Position numbers and translations under genes: made by a program
Assembly (NCBI GenBank): GCA_015492645.1
Contig: WGER01000082.1
Location: 61,155 to 125,154 of the forward strand
Direction of reading: 5' to 3'
DNA length: 64,000 nt
Source: Nitrospirota bacterium
GTDB lineage: Bacteria > Nitrospirota > Thermodesulfovibrionia > Thermodesulfovibrionales > JdFR-85
Shown here: positions 47,961 through 57,880 of the stretch, piece after piece
Layout of the letters: each line of letters begins with the position of its first letter
Position numbering within the stretch: the stretch's first letter is position 1
Notes under the pieces: model-generated
Seen by the model: the letters and a program-made list of their open reading frames with translations, nothing else
Database searches by the model: none
What the model was told of the DNA's origin: nothing

Positions 47961-49301
47961 ATGCTGAGAGTTAATATTGGCAATGCGATGGAGGAGGTAT
48001 TGGGTGAAAAGGGCCTCACAGAAAAAGAGGTAGAGGCCCTTAGAGATAAACTCCAGGATGCCCTCAGCCAGATAAAAGAGAGACGGTGGAAAGAACTGGC
48101 CTTTCTTGACCTGCCAGAACAGGACCTCACAGAGGTGAAGAAGACAGGTGTAAGGATAAAGAAGGAGGCAGAGGCGTTCCTTCTGCTCGGAATCGGGGGC
48201 TCCGCCCTTGGACCAAAGGCGATACTGCATGCCCTCAGTCCCTTTCACAATTTGAGGAAGACCCCAAGGGTCTTTATTTATGATAATGTTGACCCGGTAA
48301 CACTGCGGCATATGCTGGAACTGATAGACCTGAGGAAGACGGTTGTGAATGTGGTGACAAAGTCTGGCAGCACTGCAGAGACGGTTGCATCCTTTATGAT
48401 TCTGTGGGAGATGATGGAAAAGACCCTCGGTGAAGATGCAAGAGAGCACTTTGTGGCCACCACAGATCCGGAGAAGGGCAATCTCCGTCAGATTGCCAGA
48501 CAGAATGGTCTCACTGCCCTTGATATACCGGAGGGTGTGGTGGGCAGGTACTCGGTGCTCAGCCCTGTGGGTCTGCTGCTCACAGAGGTGATAGGAGTGG
48601 ACAGCACCGAGATGCTCAAGGGTGCTCAGGAACTGAGGGACAGGGTGATGGAAGAGGAGCCCTGGAAGAACCCGGCCCTCCTGGTCTCTGCTGTGCTCTA
48701 CCTGTACGGAACAAAGTACCAGAGAGATATTGACGTGATGGTCCCCTATTCAGATGGCCTCAAGTACTTCAGTGAATGGTTCAGTCAACTGTGGGCCGAG
48801 AGTCTCGGGAAACTCGGGCTCGGGTTTACCCCCTATCCATCGGTGGGATGCACAGACCAGCACTCTCAGTTACAACTCTGGATGGATGGACCAGAGGACA
48901 AGGTGGTGGTATTCATAAGGATAGAGGAATACGGGGATGATATCAGAATACCCTTTGTGTTTCAGGAGATGGAGGGGCTCAGTTACCTGAGCGGTCACAT
49001 GCTCTCAGAACTGATAAAGGCAGAGCAGGAATCCACTGAACTGGCCCTTGCAAAGGCGGGTAGACCTAACCTCACCGTTATTATACCCAGACTCGATGCC
49101 TATTACATGGGCCAACTCTTCATGTTTTTCGAGATAGTAACGGCGATCACAGGCTTCCTGATCGGGATCAACCCCTTCAACCAGCCCGGTGTGGAAGAGG
49201 GCAAGAGGCTCACCTACGGGATGATGGGGAAAAGGGGGTTTGAGGAGAGAAGGAGAGAGGTGGAGGAGGCGAGAGAGAGGAAGAGGTGCTGGTGTCTATG
49301 A
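47961..49301 (+). CDS. pgi: Glucose-6-phosphate isomerase
   Basis: LGIGGSALGPKAILHAL; VVTKSGSTAETVASFM; SVGCTDQHSQLQLWMDGPEDK; INPFNQPGVEEGK. Confidence 0.96.
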   Translation: MLRVNIGNAMEEVLGEKGLTEKEVEALRDKLQDALSQIKERRWKELAFLDLPEQDLTEVKKTGVRIKKEAEAFLLLGIGGSALGPKAILHALSPFHNLRKTPRVFIYDNVDPVTLRHMLELIDLRKTVVNVVTKSGSTAETVASFMILWEMMEKTLGEDAREHFVATTDPEKGNLRQIARQNGLTALDIPEGVVGRYSVLSPVGLLLTEVIGVDSTEMLKGAQELRDRVMEEEPWKNPALLVSAVLYLYGTKYQRDIDVMVPYSDGLKYFSEWFSQLWAESLGKLGLGFTPYPSVGCTDQHSQLQLWMDGPEDKVVVFIRIEEYGDDIRIPFVFQEMEGLSYLSGHMLSELIKAEQESTELALAKAGRPNLTVIIPRLDAYYMGQLFMFFEIVTAITGFLIGINPFNQPGVEEGKRLTYGMMGKRGFEERRREVEEARERKRCWCL

Positions 49302-50119
49302 GGCACCTCCGGGGGGTCGTCATATGGTTCTCCCTGTTATTTATTACTTCAATATCAAATGCACAGGACTGTGAGTATCACAGGGTTGTAAGGGTCATCG
49401 ATGGCGATACCTTTGTGATAGACACAGCAGAGAGGGTGAGGCTACTCGGGGTTGATACACCTGAGACAGTGGACCCGAGAAGGGACGTGGAGTTTTTTGG
49501 GGTTGAGGCATCACGGTTTCTGAAGGGTCTCATACAGGGCAGGACGGTCTGTCTCAGAAGGGACAGAGACAGGACCATAAACCGTGACAGATACGGCAGG
49601 CTCCTCAGGTATGTATGGGTTGACGGGGTGTTTGTGAACAGGGAGATAATTAAGAGGGGTTACGGGTTTGTCTATACCGGGCATCCCTATGAACTGCTGG
49701 AGGAGTTCAGGAGACTCCAGAGGGAGGCAAGAGAGGCGAAAAGGGGGCTCTGGGATGACAGCAGATACAGGAGGTGGGCAGAGGCATACAGGAAGAACCT
49801 CAAAATGGCCCTGAGGTGTTCTATTAATGGCCTGATATGCCCATGGGAGGCAGGAGATCACATCGGAAAACGGGTGAGGGTGAGGATGTTTGTACGGAGG
49901 GTGGTTGAGTTTGACGATGTGGTACTCCTGAATAGTGAAAGGGATTACAGGGCCAGGACGAACCTGACTGTGGTAATTGAGAGGAGAGGGTTTAATGGAG
50001 AGTATGACTTTTACAGGTTCTGGAGCAGGTGTATTGAGGTTGATGGTAAGGTCACACTCTACAGGGACAGGCCAGAGATTGTGGTCAGAAGGGCAGACCA
50101 GATAGGTTACTGCAGATGA
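49286..50119 (+). CDS. Secreted thermonuclease (SNase) with C-terminal OB-fold-like extension
   Basis: Signal peptide; VIDGDTFVIDTAERVRLLGVDTPE; FLKGLIQGRTVCLRRDRDRTINRDRYGRLLRYVWVDGVFVNREIIKRGYG. Confidence 0.9.
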   Translation: MLVSMRHLRGVVIWFSLLFITSISNAQDCEYHRVVRVIDGDTFVIDTAERVRLLGVDTPETVDPRRDVEFFGVEASRFLKGLIQGRTVCLRRDRDRTINRDRYGRLLRYVWVDGVFVNREIIKRGYGFVYTGHPYELLEEFRRLQREAREAKRGLWDDSRYRRWAEAYRKNLKMALRCSINGLICPWEAGDHIGKRVRVRMFVRRVVEFDDVVLLNSERDYRARTNLTVVIERRGFNGEYDFYRFWSRCIEVDGKVTLYRDRPEIVVRRADQIGYCR

Positions 50120-50138
50120 GAAACAGAGGGAGGCTGTT

Positions 50139-51275
50139 ATGCTAACAAAGGCGGTAAGGGAGGTCTTCAGGACAAACCTGGGTGTGAAGAAGGGGGAGAG
50201 AGTCCTGGTATTTACAGATAGACCCACCCCGAAGGACAGGGTCTCCCAGGAGGACCTGAAGAGGTGGAAGAGTCTCAGGGATGTAGCAATGCTGATGGTT
50301 GAGACAGGCAGGGCCTTTGCAAGGGATGTCCTGTACCACTGCTACCCCTCACGGGGGGGCCATGGGAAGGAACCCCCCGAGGCGGTCTGGAGACTCGCCT
50401 TTGGGGAGCGGGCCTTTGGGAGGCTTAAGGAAGAGAGACTTCTGAGACCGATTATAATGAAGAGGGCATCTACAGATGCACTTGAGAAGGCATCCTCCAT
50501 CATCCAGAGATACTGCAGCGATGCAGTGGATGTGGTGATAGCCCTTTCTAACTATTCCACCAGTCATACCCGTTTCAGGGATATGCTCACGAGACTCTGT
50601 GGTTGTAGATACGCCAGTATGCCCCTGTTTGATGTCTCTATGTTTGAAGGGCCTATGAGTGTGGACTGGAGGGCACTGAAGAGGAGGTCAAATAACCTTG
50701 CGAGGAGGCTGAGGAAAGCGAGGGGGTTGAGGATAACCTCGCCCAACGGAACTGACCTGTCAGTGTTGAAGGGCAACAGAAGGGTCCATGTGGATTCAGG
50801 GGACCTGAGAAGAAAGGGGGCCTTCGGGAACCTTCCCGCAGGTGAGGTCTTCTTTGCACCCCTGGAAGGCACCGCAGAGGGGAGGTTGGTGCTTGAATGG
50901 GCACCTACCAGGCGACTCAACTCACCGATCAGCCTCATCGTGAGGCAGGGGATGGTCAGACAGATAGAGGGAGATGAAGATTTTGTCACGGTCCTGCAGG
51001 AGAGACTCTCTCAGGACCCAATGAACTCAAACATTGCCGAGGTCGGAATTGGCACAAACGACAGGGCCCGGAGACCCGACAACATCCTGGAGTCTGAGAA
51101 GATCATGGGGACAGTGCATATAGCCCTTGGTGATAACTCCTCCTTTGGGGGCATGGTGAGCACACCCTTTCATCAGGACTTTGTGGTCTTCAGACCCACA
51201 GTGGAGTTGTTCTATTCTGACAGCAGGTGGGAGACCATCATCGTAGAAGGTAACTGGAGGGAGGATCTGCTGTAG
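50139..51275 (+). CDS. M29-like aminopeptidase
   Basis: LRITSPNGTDLSVL, NLPAGEVFFAPLEGTAEG, NIAEVGIGTNDRARR, HIALGDNSSFGG. Confidence 0.85.
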   Translation: MLTKAVREVFRTNLGVKKGERVLVFTDRPTPKDRVSQEDLKRWKSLRDVAMLMVETGRAFARDVLYHCYPSRGGHGKEPPEAVWRLAFGERAFGRLKEERLLRPIIMKRASTDALEKASSIIQRYCSDAVDVVIALSNYSTSHTRFRDMLTRLCGCRYASMPLFDVSMFEGPMSVDWRALKRRSNNLARRLRKARGLRITSPNGTDLSVLKGNRRVHVDSGDLRRKGAFGNLPAGEVFFAPLEGTAEGRLVLEWAPTRRLNSPISLIVRQGMVRQIEGDEDFVTVLQERLSQDPMNSNIAEVGIGTNDRARRPDNILESEKIMGTVHIALGDNSSFGGMVSTPFHQDFVVFRPTVELFYSDSRWETIIVEGNWREDLL

Positions 51276-51327
51276 TGATTCCGGAGGGGAAGGCGAGGTA
51301 AAGACGAGTCGTCGCATCCAGGTTATG

Positions 51328-51353
51328 GGGCTGAGGGGTGTTGCCCTCAGCCC
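51328..51353. terminator. 10-bp perfect hairpin between convergent genes
   Basis: GGGCTGAGGG-GTGTTG-CCCTCAGCCC; no clear T-tract. Confidence 0.5.
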
Positions 51354-51377
51354 GCGGAACCTCGGAGGTAGCCTCTC

Positions 51378-53138
51378 TTAGAACCTCACATCAAAGGTGA
51401 AGTAGATATCCTGTGCCTTCTTCAGTGGTGGCATAAACTGTGCACTCTCCGGGGTGAGTTCACTGATCTTGTGAGGTGAACCTATCCAGGAGTTGCTCCC
51501 TGTGTAGTCGAAGTCATAGTACTGATAGCCGAGCCTCAGGTAGGCATTGCCCAGTTTTGCCACAGGTATCTCGGGCAGTTCCTGTATCAGGTATGCCTCG
51601 TAGACCTTGCCTCGGGTACCAACCTTTGCGGTCCAGAGGTCATCTGCAGCGGGTGCGAAGGTGACCCAGTACTTAGAGCCGTAATTGAACTCAAGGCCGA
51701 TCTTCGTCTTTGTCTTCTTCAGGTCATACCTCGCACCAATCCAGAAGAAGTGGCCTGAGTGGTCGTCCTTGTCAACAGGCTGACCGGTGTTGGGGTCAAT
51801 GTCATAGAGGAGACCGGCCAGCGGGGCGTCAGGTATCATCACAACCGTGTCGGGAATCATGTCACCATCGGTATCAACAGGCTGCAGGATGTCCATCCTG
51901 AGGGTCTCGTCTGTGGGGTGTACCACTGACAGTGCCGCAGCACCAAAGAGGTTAAGGTCTCCAGGGCCTAAATCCTCAAATTTTGTCATTACAAGGGCAC
52001 CGAACTGGTCAATGTCACCGAGATTCGCCTTTACACCTGAGTCAGGAAAGGTGTCAAATATGTCAAAGGCCCTGTTCCACTGCAGTTCCACATGGAGCAT
52101 GTCAGTGTCCACTGGAACGATGTTTATACCTATCATGTTCACATCGTCAGGGGTGTTGTCTCCAGGCAGGTCCTTTCTGTATCCACTATCATAGCCCTTA
52201 CCATAACACAGTTTTGCATAGAAGCCTGGCAGTGCCTCAATATAGGGGGCAACCCCCACGGTAAGTCCGTCAAAGGCATAGTCCACCAAAAAGCAGGGTA
52301 CCCCTGCTGTACCCACCTTCTCTTCGTTCTGTTTCAGGTTTCCAGGCACTCCACCTGTTGAGGGCCTCCTGCCCACAGAGAACCAGACAGGCAGATCAAA
52401 GATATTACTCCATGTGGCATAGGCATAATCCACCCTGAGGACATTGTCCTGAGGAATGTGACCAGTGGTACCGTCAAAGGGTGCACCTTCAGGTATCATC
52501 CTGTCTGCAAAGAAACCCTCTCCAAGGACGGGCCCGGCGGTCTGATGCCCCCAGACCTTGTACATATTGAGTCTCGCCTTCACAGCGATATTCTCCGTCA
52601 CCTGTGCCTTCAGATTGAGCCTGAAACGGTTCAGGAGGAGGGAGTCGTTCTTGACATCATACTCACGCATGAAGGCAGCCTGTGACTGGATCTGCTGAAG
52701 GGTGCCGGGGTCAATTGGTACACCAATGGTCTGCAGGCCATTGGGCAGTGTTACAGGTACCACATTACCGAACATCACCTGTTGCTGGAAATGCTGGTAG
52801 AGGCCGTCACCAAAGGCAGGGAAACTGAAGTGCTCATTCACAGTTCCCTTAAGGGAGTCGAACCTGAACCTGTAGTCACCCCCGATTGTGAGCCAGGAGA
52901 ACCTCCCAGAGACCTCCTCTGCCTTTTCCTTTGCATCCATGATGTCGGCCTGCTGCTGCATCTGCTGATTCTGGAGTTCCTGCATCTGCTTCTTCAGTTG
53001 TTCCAACTGGCGGGAGAGTTCATCGATCTTCTGCTGGAGTTCTTCTTCGGTGACCGCGGCCACAGTGGCAGGCAGGCATAGGAGAAAGGCCAGGAGTAAT
53101 GCAACCAACCCTCTCATAAAACACCTCCTTTGCCCCAA
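51378..53138 (-). CDS. DUF3373-like outer-membrane porin with N-terminal coiled coil
   Basis: Signal peptide; EEELQQKIDELSRQLEQLKKQMQELQNQQMQQQ; beta-rich body ending in aromatic DIYFTFDVRF. Confidence 0.82.
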   Translation of the reverse strand: MGQRRCFMRGLVALLLAFLLCLPATVAAVTEEELQQKIDELSRQLEQLKKQMQELQNQQMQQQADIMDAKEKAEEVSGRFSWLTIGGDYRFRFDSLKGTVNEHFSFPAFGDGLYQHFQQQVMFGNVVPVTLPNGLQTIGVPIDPGTLQQIQSQAAFMREYDVKNDSLLLNRFRLNLKAQVTENIAVKARLNMYKVWGHQTAGPVLGEGFFADRMIPEGAPFDGTTGHIPQDNVLRVDYAYATWSNIFDLPVWFSVGRRPSTGGVPGNLKQNEEKVGTAGVPCFLVDYAFDGLTVGVAPYIEALPGFYAKLCYGKGYDSGYRKDLPGDNTPDDVNMIGINIVPVDTDMLHVELQWNRAFDIFDTFPDSGVKANLGDIDQFGALVMTKFEDLGPGDLNLFGAAALSVVHPTDETLRMDILQPVDTDGDMIPDTVVMIPDAPLAGLLYDIDPNTGQPVDKDDHSGHFFWIGARYDLKKTKTKIGLEFNYGSKYWVTFAPAADDLWTAKVGTRGKVYEAYLIQELPEIPVAKLGNAYLRLGYQYYDFDYTGSNSWIGSPHKISELTPESAQFMPPLKKAQDIYFTFDVRF

Positions 53139-53233
53139 AATGGGCTTGAACCAGTAAAACTGGTATTTAGTTTAGAATATTTTAACCTAATAAACTATGT
53201 TTGTCAATGAAAAAATGAGACCCAGGATATTGT

Positions 53234-53239
53234 TATAAT
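53234..53239 (+). promoter_or_regulatory. Extended -10 TGtTATAAT, 11 nt before plsC ATG
   Basis: gatatTGtTATAATagagagtcaagATG. Confidence 0.55.
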
Positions 53240-53250
53240 AGAGAGTCAAG

Positions 53251-53865
53251 ATGAAGAATCTCCTGGACAGATTCCTTTATTATTTCTTCAAGGGGGTTTT
53301 GAAGGTTATCTACTGGGCCCTCTTCCGGTATACGGTTGAAGGGGCCGAAAATGTTCCATCCTCAGGGGGGGTGATAATAGCCTCCAACCATCTGAGTTAC
53401 ATTGATCCTCCGTTAATAGGGATTGCCCTGAAGAGGAGGCCCCTGTTTGTAGCAAAGGGCTCCCTTTTTGACAACCCCTTAATAGGCTGGTTCGTGAGGC
53501 TTTACAGTCTCCCAATCGACAGAGATAACCCCAAACCCTCCACACTTAAGGAGGCCGTGAGGGCATTGAGGTCTGGCAGGGTCCTGGTGATATTTCCAGA
53601 GGGTACAAGGAGCAGTGATGGTAGTATAGGGGAGGGCAAAAGGGGGGTGGGCCTGCTGGCCGCCCTCGGCAGGGTCCCTGTGGTGCCTACACTGGTGGAA
53701 GGGACCGAGAGGGCACTGCCAAGGGGTGCATTGTTTATAAGACCTGCAAAGGTGAGGGTGACCTTTGGCAGGCCCATTTATTACAATAGAGAAGGCACGG
53801 ATGAAGAATTTACAAAGGAGATTATGCAGAGGATAAGGGAGTTGAAGGCCAGCAGATGCAGGTGA
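53251..53865 (+). CDS. plsC: 1-acyl-sn-glycerol-3-phosphate acyltransferase
   Basis: ASNHLSYIDPPLIGIALKR (HX4D); FPEGTRSSDG. Confidence 0.94.
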   Translation: MKNLLDRFLYYFFKGVLKVIYWALFRYTVEGAENVPSSGGVIIASNHLSYIDPPLIGIALKRRPLFVAKGSLFDNPLIGWFVRLYSLPIDRDNPKPSTLKEAVRALRSGRVLVIFPEGTRSSDGSIGEGKRGVGLLAALGRVPVVPTLVEGTERALPRGALFIRPAKVRVTFGRPIYYNREGTDEEFTKEIMQRIRELKASRCR

Positions 53866-54677
53866 TTGTCGCAAAGAGGGCAGGTTTCTGTTTTGGTGTT
53901 AAGAGGGCTGTGGATATCGCCTTCAGGGAGTCAAAAAAGAGGAGAAAGGTGTGTACCCTGGGGCCAATAATCCATAACCCTCAGGTAGTGCAGGCCCTGA
54001 GAGAGGCGGGCGTGGAACCGGTAGAAGACCCAGTGGGGTATGAGGCGGTCCTGATAAGGACACATGGTGTGCCCAGGGACAGGATGGCAGTTCTTCAATC
54101 CAGTGGAGTGGAGATAATTGATGCGACCTGCCCATTTGTAAAAAAGGCACAGCGGTATGCTAAACTTCTCTTTGAAGAGGGTTATCAGGTCCTGATATTG
54201 GGAGATCCTGAGCACCCTGAGGTGAAGGGTATACTGAGTTATGCAGGAAGCGATGTGGTAGTGGTGACAAATATAGAAGAACTGCCACCCCTGAAAGAGA
54301 GAGTGGGTATAGTTGTCCAGACAACGCAGCCTGTTACATCTCTGAAGCAACTGGTTCAGAAGGTGATTGAGAGGACAAAGGAGTTAAAGGTCTTCAACAC
54401 CATATGTAATTCCACTGCCCTGAGATTAAAAGAGACTGAAGAGATAGCAAGGGAAGCAGATCTGATGATCGTTGTAGGTGGCAAAAACAGTGCGAATACA
54501 AAACAACTGGCATCCCTTTGCAGCAGTATGGGGAAAAGGGTTTATCATATAGAAGAGGTGAGTGAATTGAAAAGAGAATATTTCAATGGCGTTAAGAAGG
54601 TGGGTGTAACTGCCGGGGCATCAACGCCTGGGTGGATTATCCAGGAGGTGGTTGAATGGCTCCAGGCAGTGGGATAG
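53856..54677 (+). CDS. ispH: 4-hydroxy-3-methylbut-2-enyl diphosphate reductase
   Basis: AKRAGFCFGVKRAVDIAF; IRTHGVPRD; DATCPFVKKAQ; CNSTALRLKE. Confidence 0.97.
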   Translation: MQVIVAKRAGFCFGVKRAVDIAFRESKKRRKVCTLGPIIHNPQVVQALREAGVEPVEDPVGYEAVLIRTHGVPRDRMAVLQSSGVEIIDATCPFVKKAQRYAKLLFEEGYQVLILGDPEHPEVKGILSYAGSDVVVVTNIEELPPLKERVGIVVQTTQPVTSLKQLVQKVIERTKELKVFNTICNSTALRLKETEEIAREADLMIVVGGKNSANTKQLASLCSSMGKRVYHIEEVSELKREYFNGVKKVGVTAGASTPGWIIQEVVEWLQAVG

Positions 54678-54715
54678 ATGCCGGGAATAAAACAAAGGAG
54701 GAGGTTGTGGCAGTA

Positions 54716-56302
54716 ATGGAGACAGAAAAGAAACATCTGGAAGAACTAATCTCAGAGGCGTTCCCAGAGGTCCAGGAGGGAACAATAATGAAGGGCAGGG
54801 TGGTTTCTGTCCTGCCTGATGCAGTGGTGATTGATATAGGATACAAATCAGAGGGGTTTGTCCCTATAGAGGAGTTCAATGAAGAGGAGAAGGAATCCCT
54901 AAGAGAGGGTAGTGAGATAGAGGTCTTTCTGTCAAAGATAAACTCTGATGGTACAATCACGCTCTCTATTGAGAGGGTTAAGAAACTGAGATTGCTGAAT
55001 CTCCTGAAAGAGGCGACTACAGAGAACAGACCAATAGAGGTGACCGTTAAGGAGAGGATAAAGGGTGGATACAGGGTTCAGGTGGGTGATGCCTTTGGCT
55101 TTATGCCCCTGAGCCATGCAGACCTGCGGCCTCTGAAGGACCCTGATGAACTGGTGGGCCAGAGGCACCTGGTGAAGGTCCTGAAATACAACAACAAACT
55201 CACCAATATAATAGTATCCAGAAAGGAGTACCTTGAGGAGGAGAGAGAGAGGCTCAAGAGAAAGACACTGCAGAGGCTCCGAAAGGGTGAGAGACTGAAG
55301 GGTGTCGTGAAGAACATACTGGATTACGGGGTCTTCGTTGACCTTGGTGGAATTGACGGACTGCTCCATATCTCGGACATCTCCTGGGGGAAGGTGAGAC
55401 ACCCCTCTGATGTGTTCAGAGTGGGCCAGGAGATCGATGTTGTGGTCCTGAATTTCGATCCAGTTACAGAAAAGGTGACACTGGGATATAAACAGTTGAG
55501 GCCTGACCCATGGCTTTCGGTGGAGGACAAGTATCCCGTCGGCAGGATAGTCACAGGCAAGGTGGTGAGCCTTGCCAATTATGGTGCCTTTGTTGAACTG
55601 GAAGAGGGTGTTGAAGGGCTTATACATATAACAGAGTTTGACTGGTCTCCAAAGACGAGACATCCCTCTTATTATGTAGAGGTTGGTGATTATGTGGATG
55701 TAAAGGTGATTGAGGTGAACAGGGAGCAGAGGAGGATCTCTCTCAGTTTAAAACAACTGAAGCCTAAACCATGGGAACTGGTGGCAAAGAGATACAGGGT
55801 GGGACAGAAGGTTGCTGGAAGGGTGAAGAGCCTGACTGACTTTGGTGCCTTTATAGAACTGCCTGAAGGAGTGGATGCCCTGCTTCATGTGACAGATTTG
55901 AGTTGGACGAGACATGTCAGACATCCCTCTGAGGTGTTGAAGAAGGGACAGAGGATAGAGGCGGTGGTGCTGTCATTGAATCCTGAAGAAGAGAAGATGT
56001 CCCTCGGATTGAAACAACTCACCCCTAACCCATGGGAGGAGGAGATACCAAACCGCTTCCATCTGGGTGACGAGGTGAAGTGTCGTGTACTGAGGATTAC
56101 AGAATACGGGATATTTGTCGAGATAGAGGGACTGGTAGAGGGCCTCATATACTCATCAGAGATCGAGCCCTCCAACAAGAGGCCAGAGGAGGTCTATAAA
56201 GAGGGGGACGAGGTCTTGGCAAGGATAATAAAGATAGACCTCGAAAGACAGAAGATAGGGCTGAGCATGAAGAATCTCACCTATGTAAATAACGGAGAAT
56301 GA
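54716..56302 (+). CDS. rpsA: 30S ribosomal protein S1 (six S1 domains)
   Basis: Six S1 repeats (e.g. VKNILDYGVFVDLGGIDGLLHISDISW, GKVVSLANYGAFVELEEGVEGLIHITEFDW); start at METEKK (track 54656). Confidence 0.95.
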   Translation: METEKKHLEELISEAFPEVQEGTIMKGRVVSVLPDAVVIDIGYKSEGFVPIEEFNEEEKESLREGSEIEVFLSKINSDGTITLSIERVKKLRLLNLLKEATTENRPIEVTVKERIKGGYRVQVGDAFGFMPLSHADLRPLKDPDELVGQRHLVKVLKYNNKLTNIIVSRKEYLEEERERLKRKTLQRLRKGERLKGVVKNILDYGVFVDLGGIDGLLHISDISWGKVRHPSDVFRVGQEIDVVVLNFDPVTEKVTLGYKQLRPDPWLSVEDKYPVGRIVTGKVVSLANYGAFVELEEGVEGLIHITEFDWSPKTRHPSYYVEVGDYVDVKVIEVNREQRRISLSLKQLKPKPWELVAKRYRVGQKVAGRVKSLTDFGAFIELPEGVDALLHVTDLSWTRHVRHPSEVLKKGQRIEAVVLSLNPEEEKMSLGLKQLTPNPWEEEIPNRFHLGDEVKCRVLRITEYGIFVEIEGLVEGLIYSSEIEPSNKRPEEVYKEGDEVLARIIKIDLERQKIGLSMKNLTYVNNGE

Positions 56303-57135
56303 AAAAGGTCTGTCTGATAATTGCAGTCCTCTTTATTGTGGTCCTGATTTTCAGTGCCACCGTTGCACTGCTGTCCTCTGAGATTCAGATGGGTGAGAAG
56401 GTGGCACTCGTCAGGATAGAGGGCCCGATCGTTGACTCAAAGGAGATCTTGGAAGAGTTAAAGAGGTATGAGAGGGACTCCTCTGTGAAGGCGATAGTTT
56501 TGAGGGTGGACAGCCCGGGAGGTGCAGTAGCCCCATCACAGGAGATATATGAACAGATAAAGAAACTGAAACAGAAGAAACCCGTGGTTGTCTCAATGGG
56601 TTCAGTGGCTGCCTCAGGCGGATACTATGTATCAGCAGCAGCAACAAAGATATTCGCCAGTCCAGGGACCGTTACGGGCTCCATTGGAGTGATCATGGAG
56701 ATACCTAACCTGAAGGGGTTGCTCGAGAAACTCGGTATAAAGACAGAGGTGATAAAGAGCGGAAAGCATAAGGACCTCGCCTCTGTGTTCAGGGGTATAG
56801 GTGAAGAGGAGAGAAAGATACTCCAGGAGGTCCTCAGGGATGTCCATGAACAGTTCATAAGGGCCGTGGCAGAGGGAAGGGGACTCCCCTATGAAAGGGT
56901 GAAGGAGATTGCTGATGGAAGGATCTTCACAGGTAGACAGGCAAAGGAACTGGGGCTTATTGACCAGTTGGGCAATCTTCAGGACGCTATAACAGAGGCA
57001 GCAAGACTTGGAGGGATAAAGGGAGAGCCAAAGGTGATCCAGAAGAAAGAAAGGGTCTCAATACTTGATCTGCTCATGGGTGAAGTCCACAGCAGATACG
57101 TAGACGAATTGACCAACTTTTTAAGAATCCATTAG
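56299..57135 (+). CDS. sppA: Signal peptide peptidase SppA
   Basis: VLRVDSPGGAVAPSQEIYEQI; MGSVAASGGYYVSAAATKIFASPGTVTGSIGVIM. Confidence 0.96.
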   Translation: MKKVCLIIAVLFIVVLIFSATVALLSSEIQMGEKVALVRIEGPIVDSKEILEELKRYERDSSVKAIVLRVDSPGGAVAPSQEIYEQIKKLKQKKPVVVSMGSVAASGGYYVSAAATKIFASPGTVTGSIGVIMEIPNLKGLLEKLGIKTEVIKSGKHKDLASVFRGIGEEERKILQEVLRDVHEQFIRAVAEGRGLPYERVKEIADGRIFTGRQAKELGLIDQLGNLQDAITEAARLGGIKGEPKVIQKKERVSILDLLMGEVHSRYVDELTNFLRIH

Positions 57136-57145
57136 GAGGTATGGT

Positions 57146-57427
57146 ATGACGAGGTCAGAATTGATCGCCAGGATTACCGAGAAACTCGAGGGTTATACCC
57201 TGAAACAGACAGAGATTATTGTTGAGACCTTTTTCGATTCTATTAAGGAGGCACTGAAGGCTGGAGAGAAGGTTGAATTGAGAGGCTTCGGGAACTTCAG
57301 ACTGAAGAAACGGAGGGCGAGAAAGGCGCGAAACCCGAGGACCGGTGAATCTGTTGATGTCCCTGAAAAGAGGGTTGTCTATTTCAAGGCCGGAAAAGAA
57401 TTGAAGGAACTCCTTAATTCAGACTGA
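57146..57427 (+). CDS. HU/IHF-family DNA-binding protein
   Basis: VELRGFGNFRLKKRRARKARNPRTGESVDVPEKRVVYFKAGKELKE. Confidence 0.96.
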   Translation: MTRSELIARITEKLEGYTLKQTEIIVETFFDSIKEALKAGEKVELRGFGNFRLKKRRARKARNPRTGESVDVPEKRVVYFKAGKELKELLNSD

Positions 57428-57431
57428 GCGA

Positions 57432-57878
57432 TTGCAGAGAAGGGAATTCCTCAAGAAGGCTATAAAGTTCTTTTTTTCAGTCTTATTTATCTCTTCATCA
57501 GCAGTTGCAGGCCTGTTCCTCTATCCAAGCAAGATAAGAAAGAAGCAGGTAAGGTTCTTTGAGGTGATGAAGGAAGAGGAGCTTCCCAGGAGGGGGGTAA
57601 AGAAGGTGGTTTTCCAGATCCCCAGGGGTGATCACCTCATCAACACAAGGGTCTTCTTTGTGAATAATGGTGGTTCACTGTTTGTGCTTTCTCCGGTCTG
57701 TACCCATCTTGGCTGTCTGGTAAACTGGCACAGGCAGAAGGGTGAGTTTATCTGCCCCTGTCATGGGGGTAGATACAGCATTGAAGGTAAGGTGCTGGGT
57801 GGACCTCCACCGAGGCCACTTACCAGGCTCCCCTTTAAGGTGGAAAAGGGTAAGGTTTATGTCGGACTCAAGGTCTGA
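57432..57878 (+). CDS. Rieske [2Fe-2S] protein
   Basis: CTHLGC and CPCHGGRYSIEG; N-terminal RREFLKKA membrane anchor; probable TTG start. Confidence 0.93.
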   Translation: MQRREFLKKAIKFFFSVLFISSSAVAGLFLYPSKIRKKQVRFFEVMKEEELPRRGVKKVVFQIPRGDHLINTRVFFVNNGGSLFVLSPVCTHLGCLVNWHRQKGEFICPCHGGRYSIEGKVLGGPPPRPLTRLPFKVEKGKVYVGLKV

Positions 57879-57880
57879 GG

